The notes beneath the pieces are model-generated. The model was not told where the DNA came from and searched no databases. It saw nothing but the letters and a program-made list of their open reading frames with translations. From Prostheceraeus crozeri (taxonomy: Eukaryota > Platyhelminthes > Polycladida > Euryleptidae), in contig CAJQUW010010302.1 of NCBI GenBank assembly GCA_907163375.1, positions 496,001 through 560,000 on the forward strand: a stretch of 64,000 nucleotides of DNA, read 5' to 3'. Below are positions 22,087 to 32,669 of the stretch, piece by piece. Every line of letters begins with the position of its first letter. Within the stretch, counting starts at the first letter, position 1. The translations under genes and the position numbers were made by a program.

Positions 22087-22455
22087 ATGAATCGAACGTT
22101 ATACCTCCACCCCCCTCCCCCAATGACGGATCCGCAGGAATCTCCGAGTGAGACCGAGACGGTGGCAAGTGACGCCGAGACGGTGGGGAGTGAGGCCGAG
22201 ATGGCAACCAGCGAGAGCGAGACGGTTGAAAGAGAGGACTCGGAAAGTGATAATATGAAAAGTGAGGACATGGAAAGTGAGGATGTCATTGTGATATCGG
22301 ATGATGAAGCAAGAGTTTTACACATGCATACGAATGGCCGTCATCTCAACTCGTTCATGTTTTCTGTCAGTGATGGAGTGAGTGATGGGCGTTCTTTAGT
22401 TCATAAAATCATCATGCACACATACAGCACACTGTTTCACCACATTTCCTCGTGA
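22087..22455 (+). other. Acidic low-complexity frame in the Polinton interior
   Basis: A 122-residue frame: a proline run near the start, then many Ser/Glu/Asp repeats (SETETVASDAETVGSEAEMA), then VIVISDDE, which looks like a SUMO-interacting motif (hydrophobic core followed by acids). It may be a small regulatory protein of the element or a compositional accident of a GA-rich repeat. Not assigned. Confidence 0.35.
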
Positions 22456-22679
22456 ATGCATCATGAGTTCTTATAAGAACTTCCTTCAAATGCAGCTAAA
22501 GCGGTCCCAAGCCCGCCACATATCTTCGGATATGGAATGCAGAGGGGAAGGATAAATGATGAATGGAATAAAAAGGGAGGACACTCTTGCACCACATGCA
22601 GCCTCAAACACATTTCTATCTTCATTAGGATGACACTCAATCACTTGAATTCTAATGTGACATAATCCTTAGATCTCAG

Positions 22680-23520
22680 TACAGTCAACTCTCTAAGGTA
22701 CTTATTAAACCTATTATCTCTAACTTTACAAACACTGAAAGGATTCTAACGTGATTTGAAACTTTACAAACGTCAACTTTATTTCTAACGTTACAAACAG
22801 TAAAATGCTTGCGACACTATTTTATACTTTACCTATCTTGCAAACACTGAAATGATTCTGATATTATTCCTGACTTTACAAACAGCGACATGGTCTTGAC
22901 TTTATTTTATACTTCGCCTATCTTACAAACACTGAAAGGATTCTAACGTGATTTCAAACTTTACAAACATCAACTTTATTTTTAACGTTACAAACAGTGA
23001 AATGCTTGCGACACTATTTTATACTTCACCTATCTTGCAAACACTGAAATGATTCTGATATTATTCCTAACTTTACAAGCGTCAACTTTATTTCTAACTT
23101 TACAAACATCAACTTTATTTCTAACTTTACAAACAGTGAAGTGATTCTGACTTCATTTACAATTTACACTTCACCTATCTTACAAACAGCGACATGGTGA
23201 TAACTTTATTTCTAACTTTACAAGCGTCAACTTTATTTTTAACGTTACAAACAGTGAAATGCTTGCGACACTATTTTATACTTCACCTATCTTGCAAACA
23301 CTGAAATGATTCTGATATTATTCCTAACTTTACAAGCGTCAACTTTATTTCTAACTTTACAAACATCAACTTTATTTCTAACTTTACAAACAGTGAAGTG
23401 TTTCTGAATTCATTTTATATTTCGCCTATGTTACAAACAGTAATATGGTTGTAACTTTATTTCTAACTTTACAATCATCAACTTTATTTCTAACCCTACC
23501 CATCTTACAAAATGATCAAA
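22680..23520. repeat. Tandem array of CTTTACAAACAGTGAAATG words
   Basis: Units with CTAACTTTACAAACA, GTGAAATGATTCTGA, TTTATACTTCACCTATCTT and CAACTTTATTTC recur many times, with a higher-order block (about 22955-23110 and 23220-23380) duplicated almost exactly. Non-coding; the words TTTACAAAC and CTTTATT echo those of the arrays in the terminal repeats. Confidence 0.8.
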
Positions 23521-24048
23521 ACTTTTACTTCTATCTATTGAGTGAGAATCCCATCTTTATGTCAAAAAAGAAAAACGAGACAGTCTGTACATGATATGTT
23601 ATTCATCATCACAGCCGATTTTCATAGCACCGCACATAGGTCATACTGATGGTAGCAGAAAACAAAGTCACTCATGTACAGGGAGAAGACAAAGTCACTC
23701 ATGTGCAGGGAGAAAACAAAGTGACTGATGTGTCTGAAACTGTACAGGGACAAAACAAAGTCAGCAAAAGCACTGGATACCCCATCGATGATATGCTGTG
23801 ATCAGGAGTTGGACGCACGTTACAAGGCACTCACTCACAAAGCCCCATAGAAAACGCCATGGAGTGAAAAAGCAAAACATCAACCACAACAGAGAGGAAG
23901 CATTCATCATCAGACATCGCCGGACGGAGGAAGACAAAGTTTCTGTCTCTTGGGTGGAGGTAGATGAGTGTCTGGATGGCCGTACGGTAATAAGTGGTTA
24001 GGACTCATCCAGCATCGCTTGCCTTCCCAAGCTGAGAGACCTCGTTTC

Positions 24049-25442
24049 CTAAACGTCGTTGTTCTGACTTGATGCGACTGTGATTTTAATTTTAAGAGAA
24101 TCTAAGGCATCTTGATAGTCCCTATGTGTCATGTGTCTAACGATTGACTTCGAGATGCCTTTCGCCCGTTTTATAGAAAGCTCTGAGGATTTTAGCTTCA
24201 TGGAGTACATCTGGGGGCGAAGCAAGATCATCTCCTCTATCTGTTTACCGGCACACTCATCCTTGAAGCAGCCAAGCTTCGCTTTATTTGAGGTAGAGTA
24301 AAGCGGATGGTCAGTGGGATAGTTGGAACTATCAAACTTGGGTGCTAAATATTTTAAAATATCTTCCTGCTTGACTTGGCTCGTGGTTGTCAAAGCTAGG
24401 AAGAAGCTGTCTGTATCACCTCCTACTAATTCCAGTGGACATGTCTTCCAGTGGAGAAGTGGACATGTCTTAAAAGTGTGGTAAAATAACTTGTACATTT
24501 CTAACTTGGAGTGATCCAAGACAGCTTGACCGACATAAATGTGCTTACAAAGTTCTACTTTATATTTTAACATTTTAAAACCAGTGATGTCTTCGGAAAT
24601 GACATCATGGTGGCAAAACAACGGCGAGCGACATAACTTGATGCTCGTTGCCGGATCAGTTACGATACGATAGTCCATGCGCTTTCCTACATCCTCCACG
24701 GTTTTACCAAAGAGGGCATTATTCTTAAATTTAAAGAAGTCCTTTTCGAAAGGATTCTTGCATTCAGCCCGTTTCTTACTATTAAATTCTATATACGGTT
24801 TTAGAAAGGGCTTCTGCTTAAACTGGATAGCGCGATGGACTTTGTCAAGTTGCCTCCCCATACCTAGATAGAATTTGAGGATGGAATAGTGCACGATGTA
24901 ATGCTGTTTGTTCAATTGGGTAAGCAACAACTTCCTAGTGGCTTTATACTTTAAGTCATTTTCCGCCTCATACTACTTATTGTGTCCTTCCATAAAGGGA
25001 GAGAACATATCTGGACTGACTATGCCACATTCGGGTGCGAGTGGAAAATCAACGGTCCAATTCTTAATATAGTCTGGATAGATGAGGTCGACTTCAAATA
25101 AATAACCTATGTCGGCCTCATCTCCCAGTGCCATGATGTGTGCTGGATTGGAGAAGTGTTCAATGTCATGGGGCTCTACCCTTTGGAAATCAGACTGTGG
25201 CAAAGGCTTGGAGAGTGCACTCCCATACAAATTATTTTGGTCTATGTACATTAAATGCGTGGTCGATCCTATGTCTTGGGTGCTGTTGACAACATGTTTG
25301 TTGACAAATGTTAAGCCACCCCTAATACCACGCTCAAATAACGTGTACATTTCTGCATCTTGCAGTAAATGAATGCTCTCTTTCGTCATCTTGAAGGCTG
25401 ACTGATAGGACTGACCCGGCAGACTAACAAAATCGACGGGGT
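24049..25442 (-). pseudogene. Polinton DNA polymerase B, C-terminal half of the region
   Basis: Part of a fossil virus-like element. Carries family B polymerase motifs in protein order (right to left): DPVDFVSLPG with motif A as MYIDQNNLYGSALSKPLP, motif B as FKNNALFGKTVEDVGKR and motif C as GGDTDSFFLAL. The sequences are of the protein-primed type found in Polintons and their viral relatives, where the enzyme copies the element's own linear DNA. The region is broken. Its right boundary here is the LINE insertion at 25443. Confidence 0.88.
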
Positions 25443-28210
25443 CTAATAATAATAATAATAAATCGTATATATTGCAAGAAAAATGAAAATCAATACAGTT
25501 CCGGTACACATTTCAGGAATGGTTAAAATAGAAGAAAGATAGCATGTCATGTCGAAGAGTATGTCACAATCAGATGATCAACTAAAGAAGGTAACGTTCA
25601 AAATGGCGACTGTCCTTGGAAAAAATGAGTTCCTTCTTCGAGTAGTCAGACACAGTGGTTGCAAAAACCTGCCAGATGACAAAGACTTTAAAGGACACAG
25701 TTCATGTAAGGGATGTTGTGGGTTGCTTTCAATTTTCCGCAAAAGTCTCAGAGAGGCCTTCTCACGTCTTTCGTGTAAGTCCTCGAATAAGCCACAAAGA
25801 TAGGAAGAATCACCACAGATAATAAAATGTGCTCGTCTTTGCAACTTATCTAAAAGATACTTGTTTAGCGAAGATAGGCCAATAAATACAGGCAAGCAGT
25901 ACTCAAGCACAGAGCGAATTAAGCCATTGTATACTTGTATTAAATCAGCTCGACCGATAAAGGGCTTCAAGAACTGAAGAGCATATAAACGTCGTGAAGC
26001 ACATCAAACCACGTTCTCAGTTTGCTTGTTCCCCTTCAGGTCACCGGTTAAATAAACACCAAGGATTTTTAGATCAGTTGCTTGGGATATCTCTGGTATG
26101 ACGGTAGGTTGGTAAGTCTTTGATTTGGGAACCCAAAGGACTTTGCACTTGCCGAAATTCAATTTCAGACCAACCTTCTCTGACCAAGCCAAAATATTCT
26201 TGTGCTCATGAACATGGGAATCTGCACTGTCTTTGTAAATAGGAACAACCAGAGTACAGTCGTCAACGTACTTTATCAAGGATGCGGTTCGATAAAGTGG
26301 ACTCACTTGACCAATGACGAGATTAAACAGAAAAGGTCCCATCAAAGACCCTTGAGGAATACCCGACACCACGCAGCTTTGCTTACTTAGAATGTTGTTC
26401 ATTTTGACCATCTGTTTTCGATTTTTCAGGTAACTCAAAATCCACTGAGTGAAGGGGAGTGGAAAGTTCACTTCGATCAAGCTATGAATAATGACATCGT
26501 GACCCAGTTGGTCGAAAGCCTTGCTGAAATCATATGCTATGATCACAACTCCAGCAATGTTCACATCCTCCAGCAGACTGGTGGTGATGTCATGGATTGC
26601 TATGAGAGCAGAGGTTGTGGACGAAGCCGGGACATTACCAAACTGAAAATGGCCAAATGCGCTACGTAGACAGGATGACATCCCAGACTCCAAAATCAAC
26701 TTTTCGCAAACTTTGGCTGGGGTTGGAAGTAAGGAAATTGGACGAAGCTGTTCGATTGAAACAGGATAAGACTTGGGGACCGGAGAGATAATACTTTGCT
26801 TCCAAAATGATGGGATCTCCTTTCGTATGATCGAGATGTTGATGATGTGACTTAACGGAGACGCAATGATGCTTGCAGCTCTCTTGTATAGCGAATTTGG
26901 AATCCCATCAATACCAGGCGCCTTACTTGTTTTGATACCAGAGAGGGCTTTATATACCATTTCGACATCAATAATTGGAAACCATTCAGCGCTGTTGTTA
27001 TGGCTATTCTCCATGGAAGGACTCGGACGCTTCGACTGATGAGATATAAAAACCCTGTTTATCTCATCAACTGCGTGATAGGCTGACGGAAATTTAAGCA
27101 TCAGTGAATCACTAGCAGAAGAACGGGAATTTTTCGTGCCCTTATATTCATCAACCACTTGCCAGAGTTGCTTTGAGTTCTCTTTTGCTTTTTTTGCCCA
27201 TTTCATTTTTTCTTGAAAGATCATAGACTTTATTTTAGCACTAAGATGATGGTAAACACCAAAATTTCGCTGCCGATAAGCAAACCAGCGTCGATTTATC
27301 AACGATTTGATTAAAGGAGTAATGAAGGGTTTGTCTTTTGCAGTCATGACCACTTTGGTAGACGGAATGGACTCACAGAAGTTGGAACGCAAGGCCATTG
27401 TCAGATAATTACACTTTTCATCCGTAGACAGTTCCATGTCGTAAAGTGGCAAGAAATTTACACTACTCATCCTTCTCAAAAAGTCATTGACGTGGGACTC
27501 ACGCAGGTCGAAAACAGTACAAACCTTGGCGTATGATGACTTCACTGATTCTTTAGGAATGCAAAGTATGGAATTATGATCTGAGTTTGCAATGGGCGGT
27601 CCTACAGAACATTGTTATTCATCTTTCAAAGTGGGAGATAAGACGACTAAATCCAGGATCGCAAACCCGCGGGTCGGCTCAGTCACAATATTCGAAATAT
27701 CAAAACCGATTTCCGGGGATGTAATGTCAATTCTGTTGAAATCGCCAGTCACCATAATATCACACATAGGATGCTGCAACAAAAATGCATCGAGGTTGAA
27801 AGCAACACAGTTCAATGTGTCTCTCTGACGTTGTGCAGTAGAATTAGGCGGGATGTAAATACATACGAAACAGATGTTCAATTCGTGAAAGTAGAGCCAG
27901 ATACTGTTGGAGTCACAAGGGTCACCAGACGTTGTAATCAAAATTGGTTTGAGATAAGTTCTTACCCAAACTACCACTCCGCCGCCTTGGCGACCGTCAT
28001 CTCTGTCATCCCGAAAAGTCAGGAAATCACTGATAGAGAAAGCACTATCCGAATCCTCCGAAGTGAGCCAAGATTCAGTTGCGGCAAAAATATGGATCTC
28101 TTTTATGCCCATCAAAGCAGCTATGTCGTCCATCTTGTTAAAAGCTCTATTCAAATTCGTAGACATTAATCTTGGAAGCTTTCGATAAGGTAAAATCAAT
28201 TTTGAAAATT
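25443..28210 (-). mobile_element. LINE (CR1/L2-like) inserted in the Polinton polymerase
   Basis: Minus-strand non-LTR element with a (TTA)n 3' tail at 25443-25461, the same tail type as the LINE at 6.85 kb. The endonuclease part is at 27615-28199 and the RT part at 25578-27545. The polymerase sequence resumes right of about 28290, so the 5' boundary lies between 28200 and 28290. No clear target duplication was seen. Confidence 0.85.
25578..28199 (-). pseudogene. LINE endonuclease-reverse transcriptase, frame-broken
   Basis: Reads right to left. The endonuclease (27615-28199) has MSTNLNRAFNKMDDIAALMG, ATESWLTSE, GRQGGGVVVWV, VTGDFNRIDIT and PTRGFAILDLVVLSP. RT (26004-27545) has KTSKAPGIDGIPNSLYK, LRPISLLPTPAKVCEKLI, IIAYDFSKAFDQLGHD, SGIPQGSLMGPFLFNLVI, active site LIKYVDDCTLV and LKILGVYLTGD. 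The tail (25578-25970) has SVLEYCLPVFIGL and KLQRRAHFIICGD. The frame changes near 27.58 kb and near 26.0 kb, so this copy is inactive but not very old. A different family from the 6.9-kb LINE judging by sequence, though both have the same type of tail. Confidence 0.88.
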
Positions 28211-28289
28211 CTTAATGAGTGATCGATGCTGTACTCTGCCTCTGTAGATGATGACATCTTCTCCCGCCTCTTTGCGTAGTGTAAGCTAT

Positions 28290-30491
28290 TCTCTTAACAC
28301 TTTTTTAACACTAAGGCGTCCTGTGCAAATGTGACTTTCCTAAAAGTCTCAAACACGTCAGCCAACAGATAGACGTCTAATTTTAGGTAGGCAAGCATGT
28401 AGTCACCAAACGTGCGACACCTAAATTCCAACCATGCTTGCTCTACATGCCTATATTCATCCAGCGAACAGTCCTCACCCGTCAAATTATTTTTAAATTT
28501 ATCGATGGACGGAAGGGATGTTTCTTTCAATGTATCCATTGAACTAAAATAACTATAAGGAAACACCCCTTTCCGTCGTATCAGACTATCACTTATGTTG
28601 GGATAGTCTTTCTTTAAATGTTGAGTGAGGGAAGTGTTTCTAAATTATTAGCCAATGCGGCTAAGGAAGAGAAGACATAGAAGAACTTTATGTCATAGAA
28701 GACAGGCTTCCCCTCCTTCGTCTTATCGACTTGGACTTTAGCACTTTGGATGACCAGGATTTCATTTTACCGAATCGATGGCGAATGATGATGTGAGCAT
28801 CATAACATTTAAAGTTATGGAAGATGACGGGGAGCGTTTGCCGTTTGAGCCTAAGTTTCATATTGCATTTACTGCATAAGGCAGACCTAAATTTACCACT
28901 GAGATTGCAATGGTCCCTCACTTTCTTATGTTGCTGATCATCAAAGGATGAACAGCAGCGGGGACATTCCGTGGTCCTATCAAACTTGATTTTATCGGCT
29001 TCTGTGAAGCACATGGGTTTCCTAGTCAGCTCCGTTTCATAGCGCTGATGAAAACGGGCCTTCCTATCTAAAAAGTTGAGGAAGTTTTCAACGCACTCCT
29101 CGCCTTGCCACACATGCATTTTATTTTGGTTCCTATAATAAGGATGCCAAACTTCATAGCAGGCAATGGCTGCTGGCTTATGCCTTAGATCTTCTTGTTC
29201 AATATAACATTCAATGTCCGCATAGATGGTACATATGGGACTGAGCTCATTGCCGTTTTCTTCACACCTATGAAATTTATCTTTGGGCATGACTTCCATT
29301 TGAAGTTTACCCCGAGAGCACTACTCGTAATGCTTTTCAAAATATGGTTTTGACCTAAAGCGCCGTGTGCAGCGATCGCAGTAATAATGTTTGTTATCAT
29401 AACTTTGTTGGTGGTGATACAATCTAGAAACTTTAGGAATGCCACAAATATGCCATTCTGGGTGGTTGTCGCTATAGACTAGGAGGAGATTGACAACCCG
29501 GTCGAAGTTACTTTGGCGATTATTATACCTAACGCCCTTCAGAACTTTTTCCCAGAGATGGATGACAATCTTAATATTGTTGAGTTTTTCAAATTGGGCG
29601 ATGCCTTTAAAATCTAATGTGTTGACATCTAACCCGTCAAACTTAAGCTCATCCTCCCATTCATGATAGTGAGTGATTCGTTCACGATGTACCCTTATAT
29701 CATTGTAGTGAAGAATGGAGAGGACGGCATACTTGAAACACTGGGAATGACATTCTACATTGATGACAGCCTTTTTGTCAGCCAGTGCTTTGGGGAGGGT
29801 GAAACAACCATTCCCTTGTAAATTTTCTAAAAGATTGATTTTGATGTCTACTTTGTCTATCCCATCAAAGACAAGACCGCTGTCTCTTTCAGTAAATTTA
29901 TTTACGTTGCTGACAAGATAGGTCGCATGTCTCTCTATCCACTCGTTTAGATCACCTATGAGATCAACAGCACAGGAGGCTATCCTAATGGTCACAGTGG
30001 ACTCTACTTCTCCCGTGCTACTGTCTACCTTATTGAAACAAGCAGTGAGATAGAACTCACTCTCATAGAAGTAAAAATCTATCTAAACTCGCCAACATTT
30101 GATGTATTAAGCCTATATTATTCATCAAGAAAGGATGAATGTCCTGCACAACTTCAGAGCTTTCTAACTCATAGTCGCGAACGAGCCTCTCAAAGGAAAA
30201 CTTGCTCAGCCTTAGAGTGACGTTGTTGTCAGTGTAAAGCTCAGTGGGATGAGTGTGACAGAGTGTGTGCGAAGAAAGAACAAACTCTGTAGGAAAGGTC
30301 TTCTGACACGAAGAACAGGAAAAGCCAACGTGCGATGAAGGATGCTTCCTACCTGTTGTTGTCGGTGGTTGCCTCACACTGCCACAGGAACCGCCTTCGA
30401 TGTGGACTCGCAAGTTGGTGCTGTTGTAGAACGTACGTCCACAACCTTCACACTTGGGCCGTTGAGAGATGGGTCGGCGTGTCTTCTCCAT
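28290..30491 (-). pseudogene. Polinton DNA polymerase B, N-terminal half with zinc-finger region
   Basis: Part of the same fossil. From right to left: two C2H2-like fingers (CEGCGRTFYNSTNLRVHIEGG near 30450; CSSCQKTFPTEFVLSSHTLCH near 30280), the N-terminal domain common to Polinton-type polymerases (VNVEC/CFKYAVL, then FEKLNNIKIVIH, YYCDRCTRRFRSKPYFEKH, about 29320-29990), the exonuclease region (TIYADIECYI near 29215; CYDAHIIIRH near 28800) and YLKLDVYLLADVF (about 28370). Broken in several places. Confidence 0.85.
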
Positions 30492-30872
30492 ATCTCCTTT
30501 CGCTTTTGGGCAGCGAGAATGCCGGTGTCGCTGAAGGCAGAATGGCCTTGCGAAAACCTGCCCACAGTCCGTACAGCTGAGCTGTCGAGCCGTGGGTCCT
30601 CTCTCTCCCTCACACCTTCCTCCTCGATTGCAATCTCCTCTCCCACTATCTCTAACTCCTGCTCCAACAATCTCTCCACCGACTTGATGGAGAGGAGAGG
30701 GAGTTCGGCCACTGCAGGTGGTGGTGGTGATGCAGGGATGATGATGGGACGGGAGGGAACGTCGCCGTCCAGGAGGTAGGCCGCCAAATCTGTTGAGAAA
30801 AAGAGATTAGTAGCATGATCAACATTTCAAGTTTGAAGTCTTATCCCCCTTTTCCCAATCACGATTACTTAC

Positions 30873-31616
30873 CATCTAATGAATTGATCTCCGCCAACAC
30901 CGATGGACGCGGAGGAGATAAGGAGTGGGACGCGAGCCGAGGGTGGAAGGGTCCCGGGCTTCGGTGTCGGAGGGACGTGATGACGAGGAGCAGGGACTGG
31001 CGCAGGGAGCGGATCTGGCGGTGGAGGTGGGGCGATGACAATGCCCGAGAAAGGGGTCGCACCTTGGGCGGAGGTAGATGGGCAGGAAGGTAGGGCCGGC
31101 AATTCGTCATTAAATCTTCGCCTCGCGGCTTCTTCCCACTTCTTCATCTTCGCCAAGTCTGTAGAGAGGAAAAAGAGATGAGATTAGAGGCTGCGGAGAT
31201 AATAATGATAGAGAGTAAGGTGTACGGATAAAGAAGTGCTAAAACATGACATTCAAACTCTCATAGGTGAGGGTACTTACACTTTCCAAGCCGCTCGCAA
31301 GCTTGCCCGATTGCTCCTTGGGGGACGGGTTCCCCTTTACAAATGCATTCATGTACTGAAAAAGAATGACAGCAAAGATGAGCAGAGGTAAAATTTGGAT
31401 TCGGTTTAGACATGAACAAAATAAGGGAAGGGCTCTTGATTTTAATGAGGATGTCTACCCTAATGATGTTAGTAATAGAGTCAACCGTGATACAAATACT
31501 TACATTGCTCGATGGTAGCCTTCTCTATCTCAGCAGCAATTCGATAGTTCTCAATTTTTGTAAACTCCATGTCGGATAGTTGATAATAGATACTGAATAG
31601 TAAAACTTCAATCACT
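30873..31616 (-). other. Spliced-looking exon blocks upstream of the Polinton polymerase
   Basis: Three blocks on the minus strand are each framed by a pyrimidine-rich AG acceptor and a GTAAGT donor: about 31504-31616 (contains an ATG, MEFTKIENYRIAAEIEKATI), 31281-31355, and 30873-31158 (proline-rich). A further acceptor ends at 30790, leading toward the zinc-finger region. Polinton genes in some animals have introns, so this may be the spliced 5' part of the polymerase gene or a separate small gene. Read as signals only; no transcript evidence. Confidence 0.5.
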
Positions 31617-32186
31617 GAAAAGGAAAGATGAGAATCGTTTCATTTGTCTAGTCAACGTTTGGGAACATTCATTGAAGTGACATCTAATGAATTACATTTC
31701 ACTCTACTCCATATCATAATGACTAACTTTTGTCGAATGGCTGAAGTACTCTGACCTGGCGAGAGAAAGCATCACGTTGAGTATGAAGTCGAACTCCCAA
31801 CATGAGCAACGGCTCAGAGGTTTCGGTCTAACAAACGACGAACTACCCGTGCAACTACGGCAGTACCCGCCGTCCCGAAGAAACGCTCGAGCAAAGGAGG
31901 TATTACAGCGATTATATGTTTTATGAGCAGAAGCGAATCTCTTGATAGCAAGAGACTACATGAAAACAACCTGATAGCAGGAGCTCACCGACACTCACCT
32001 TGTGAAAGATAAATGTGAAGAGCAGAGGTGATACACTACATTTTATAAGATTTTCCTAAGCGGTGAATGGATCAGACCTCTCGTCCAATCACAGACGAGC
32101 TAGAATTCCCGATGTGCGCACGCACATTTGTAACGCGTTATTGAAATCGTGTTAGACAAAAATGTTGTTTAGCAATAGACTCAAGC
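31617..32186. other. Polinton interior, right, no gene recognised
   Basis: Contains a diverged copy (about 31780-31880) of the module found in both terminal repeats (TTTCGGTCTAA ... CCGTCCCGAAGAAAC). Confidence 0.5.
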
Positions 32187-32426
32187 ATGGCACCTGAAGT
32201 CAATACATTGAAACATGATGATTGCACGATTCGTTTTCATCGAGAGAGCTTCGGAGGCTTAATACAAGATAACATCCTTGAGTTTCAAAGGGAGGAGACA
32301 GAATTGGAAGCATGTTTAAACTACACACGAAAAATATTTACGGAGTTGATATCTTATTTCAAAGACAGTATCATCAAGGCTCACTTAATTGCACATGTCA
32401 ATTACATTCATTTTCCACATGGTTAA
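32187..32426 (+). other. Unassigned frame next to the right Polinton arm
   Basis: A 79-residue frame starting MAPEVNTLKHDDCTIRFHRE, with balanced protein-like composition. It matches no Polinton gene that I can name. It points toward the right arm, away from the polymerase. Part of the fossil element. Confidence 0.35.
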
Positions 32427-32669
32427 GTAGCGGAAAGTGTTGATTTTCAATTTCGTTCCTACGGAAAAGAATATGTTACTGATGCTTCTGAGTTTTATAC
32501 ACGACATCTGTGGAAGATTATTTCTCGGATGGACAACTTTCATGGTTACGGCGATCATTTGCTTCTGAATAAAATAAACCATATTGTCATTGCTATTAGT
32601 AAAGTGGGTTTCAATGATGTTAAATCAAAGACCAAATAAAGTATTTTTTCATGACACTTGTGTCGTGCT

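Noticed and set aside
22680-23520. CRISPR-like array
   Set aside because: The repeats are irregular, the intervals are themselves repeated, and the setting is a eukaryotic mobile element.
20374-24000. Integrase, ATPase or capsid genes of the Polinton
   Set aside because: I looked for HHCC/DDE integrase, Walker-type ATPase and capsid-like patterns on both strands and saw none; short frames there do not support a call.
24677-25372. Plus-strand frames over the polymerase region
   Set aside because: They are the reverse complement of the conserved polymerase motifs and show no conserved protein themselves.
30374-31156. Overlapping proline- and arginine-rich frames on both strands
   Set aside because: Most are shadows in GC-richer DNA; only the minus-strand blocks framed by splice signals were kept.
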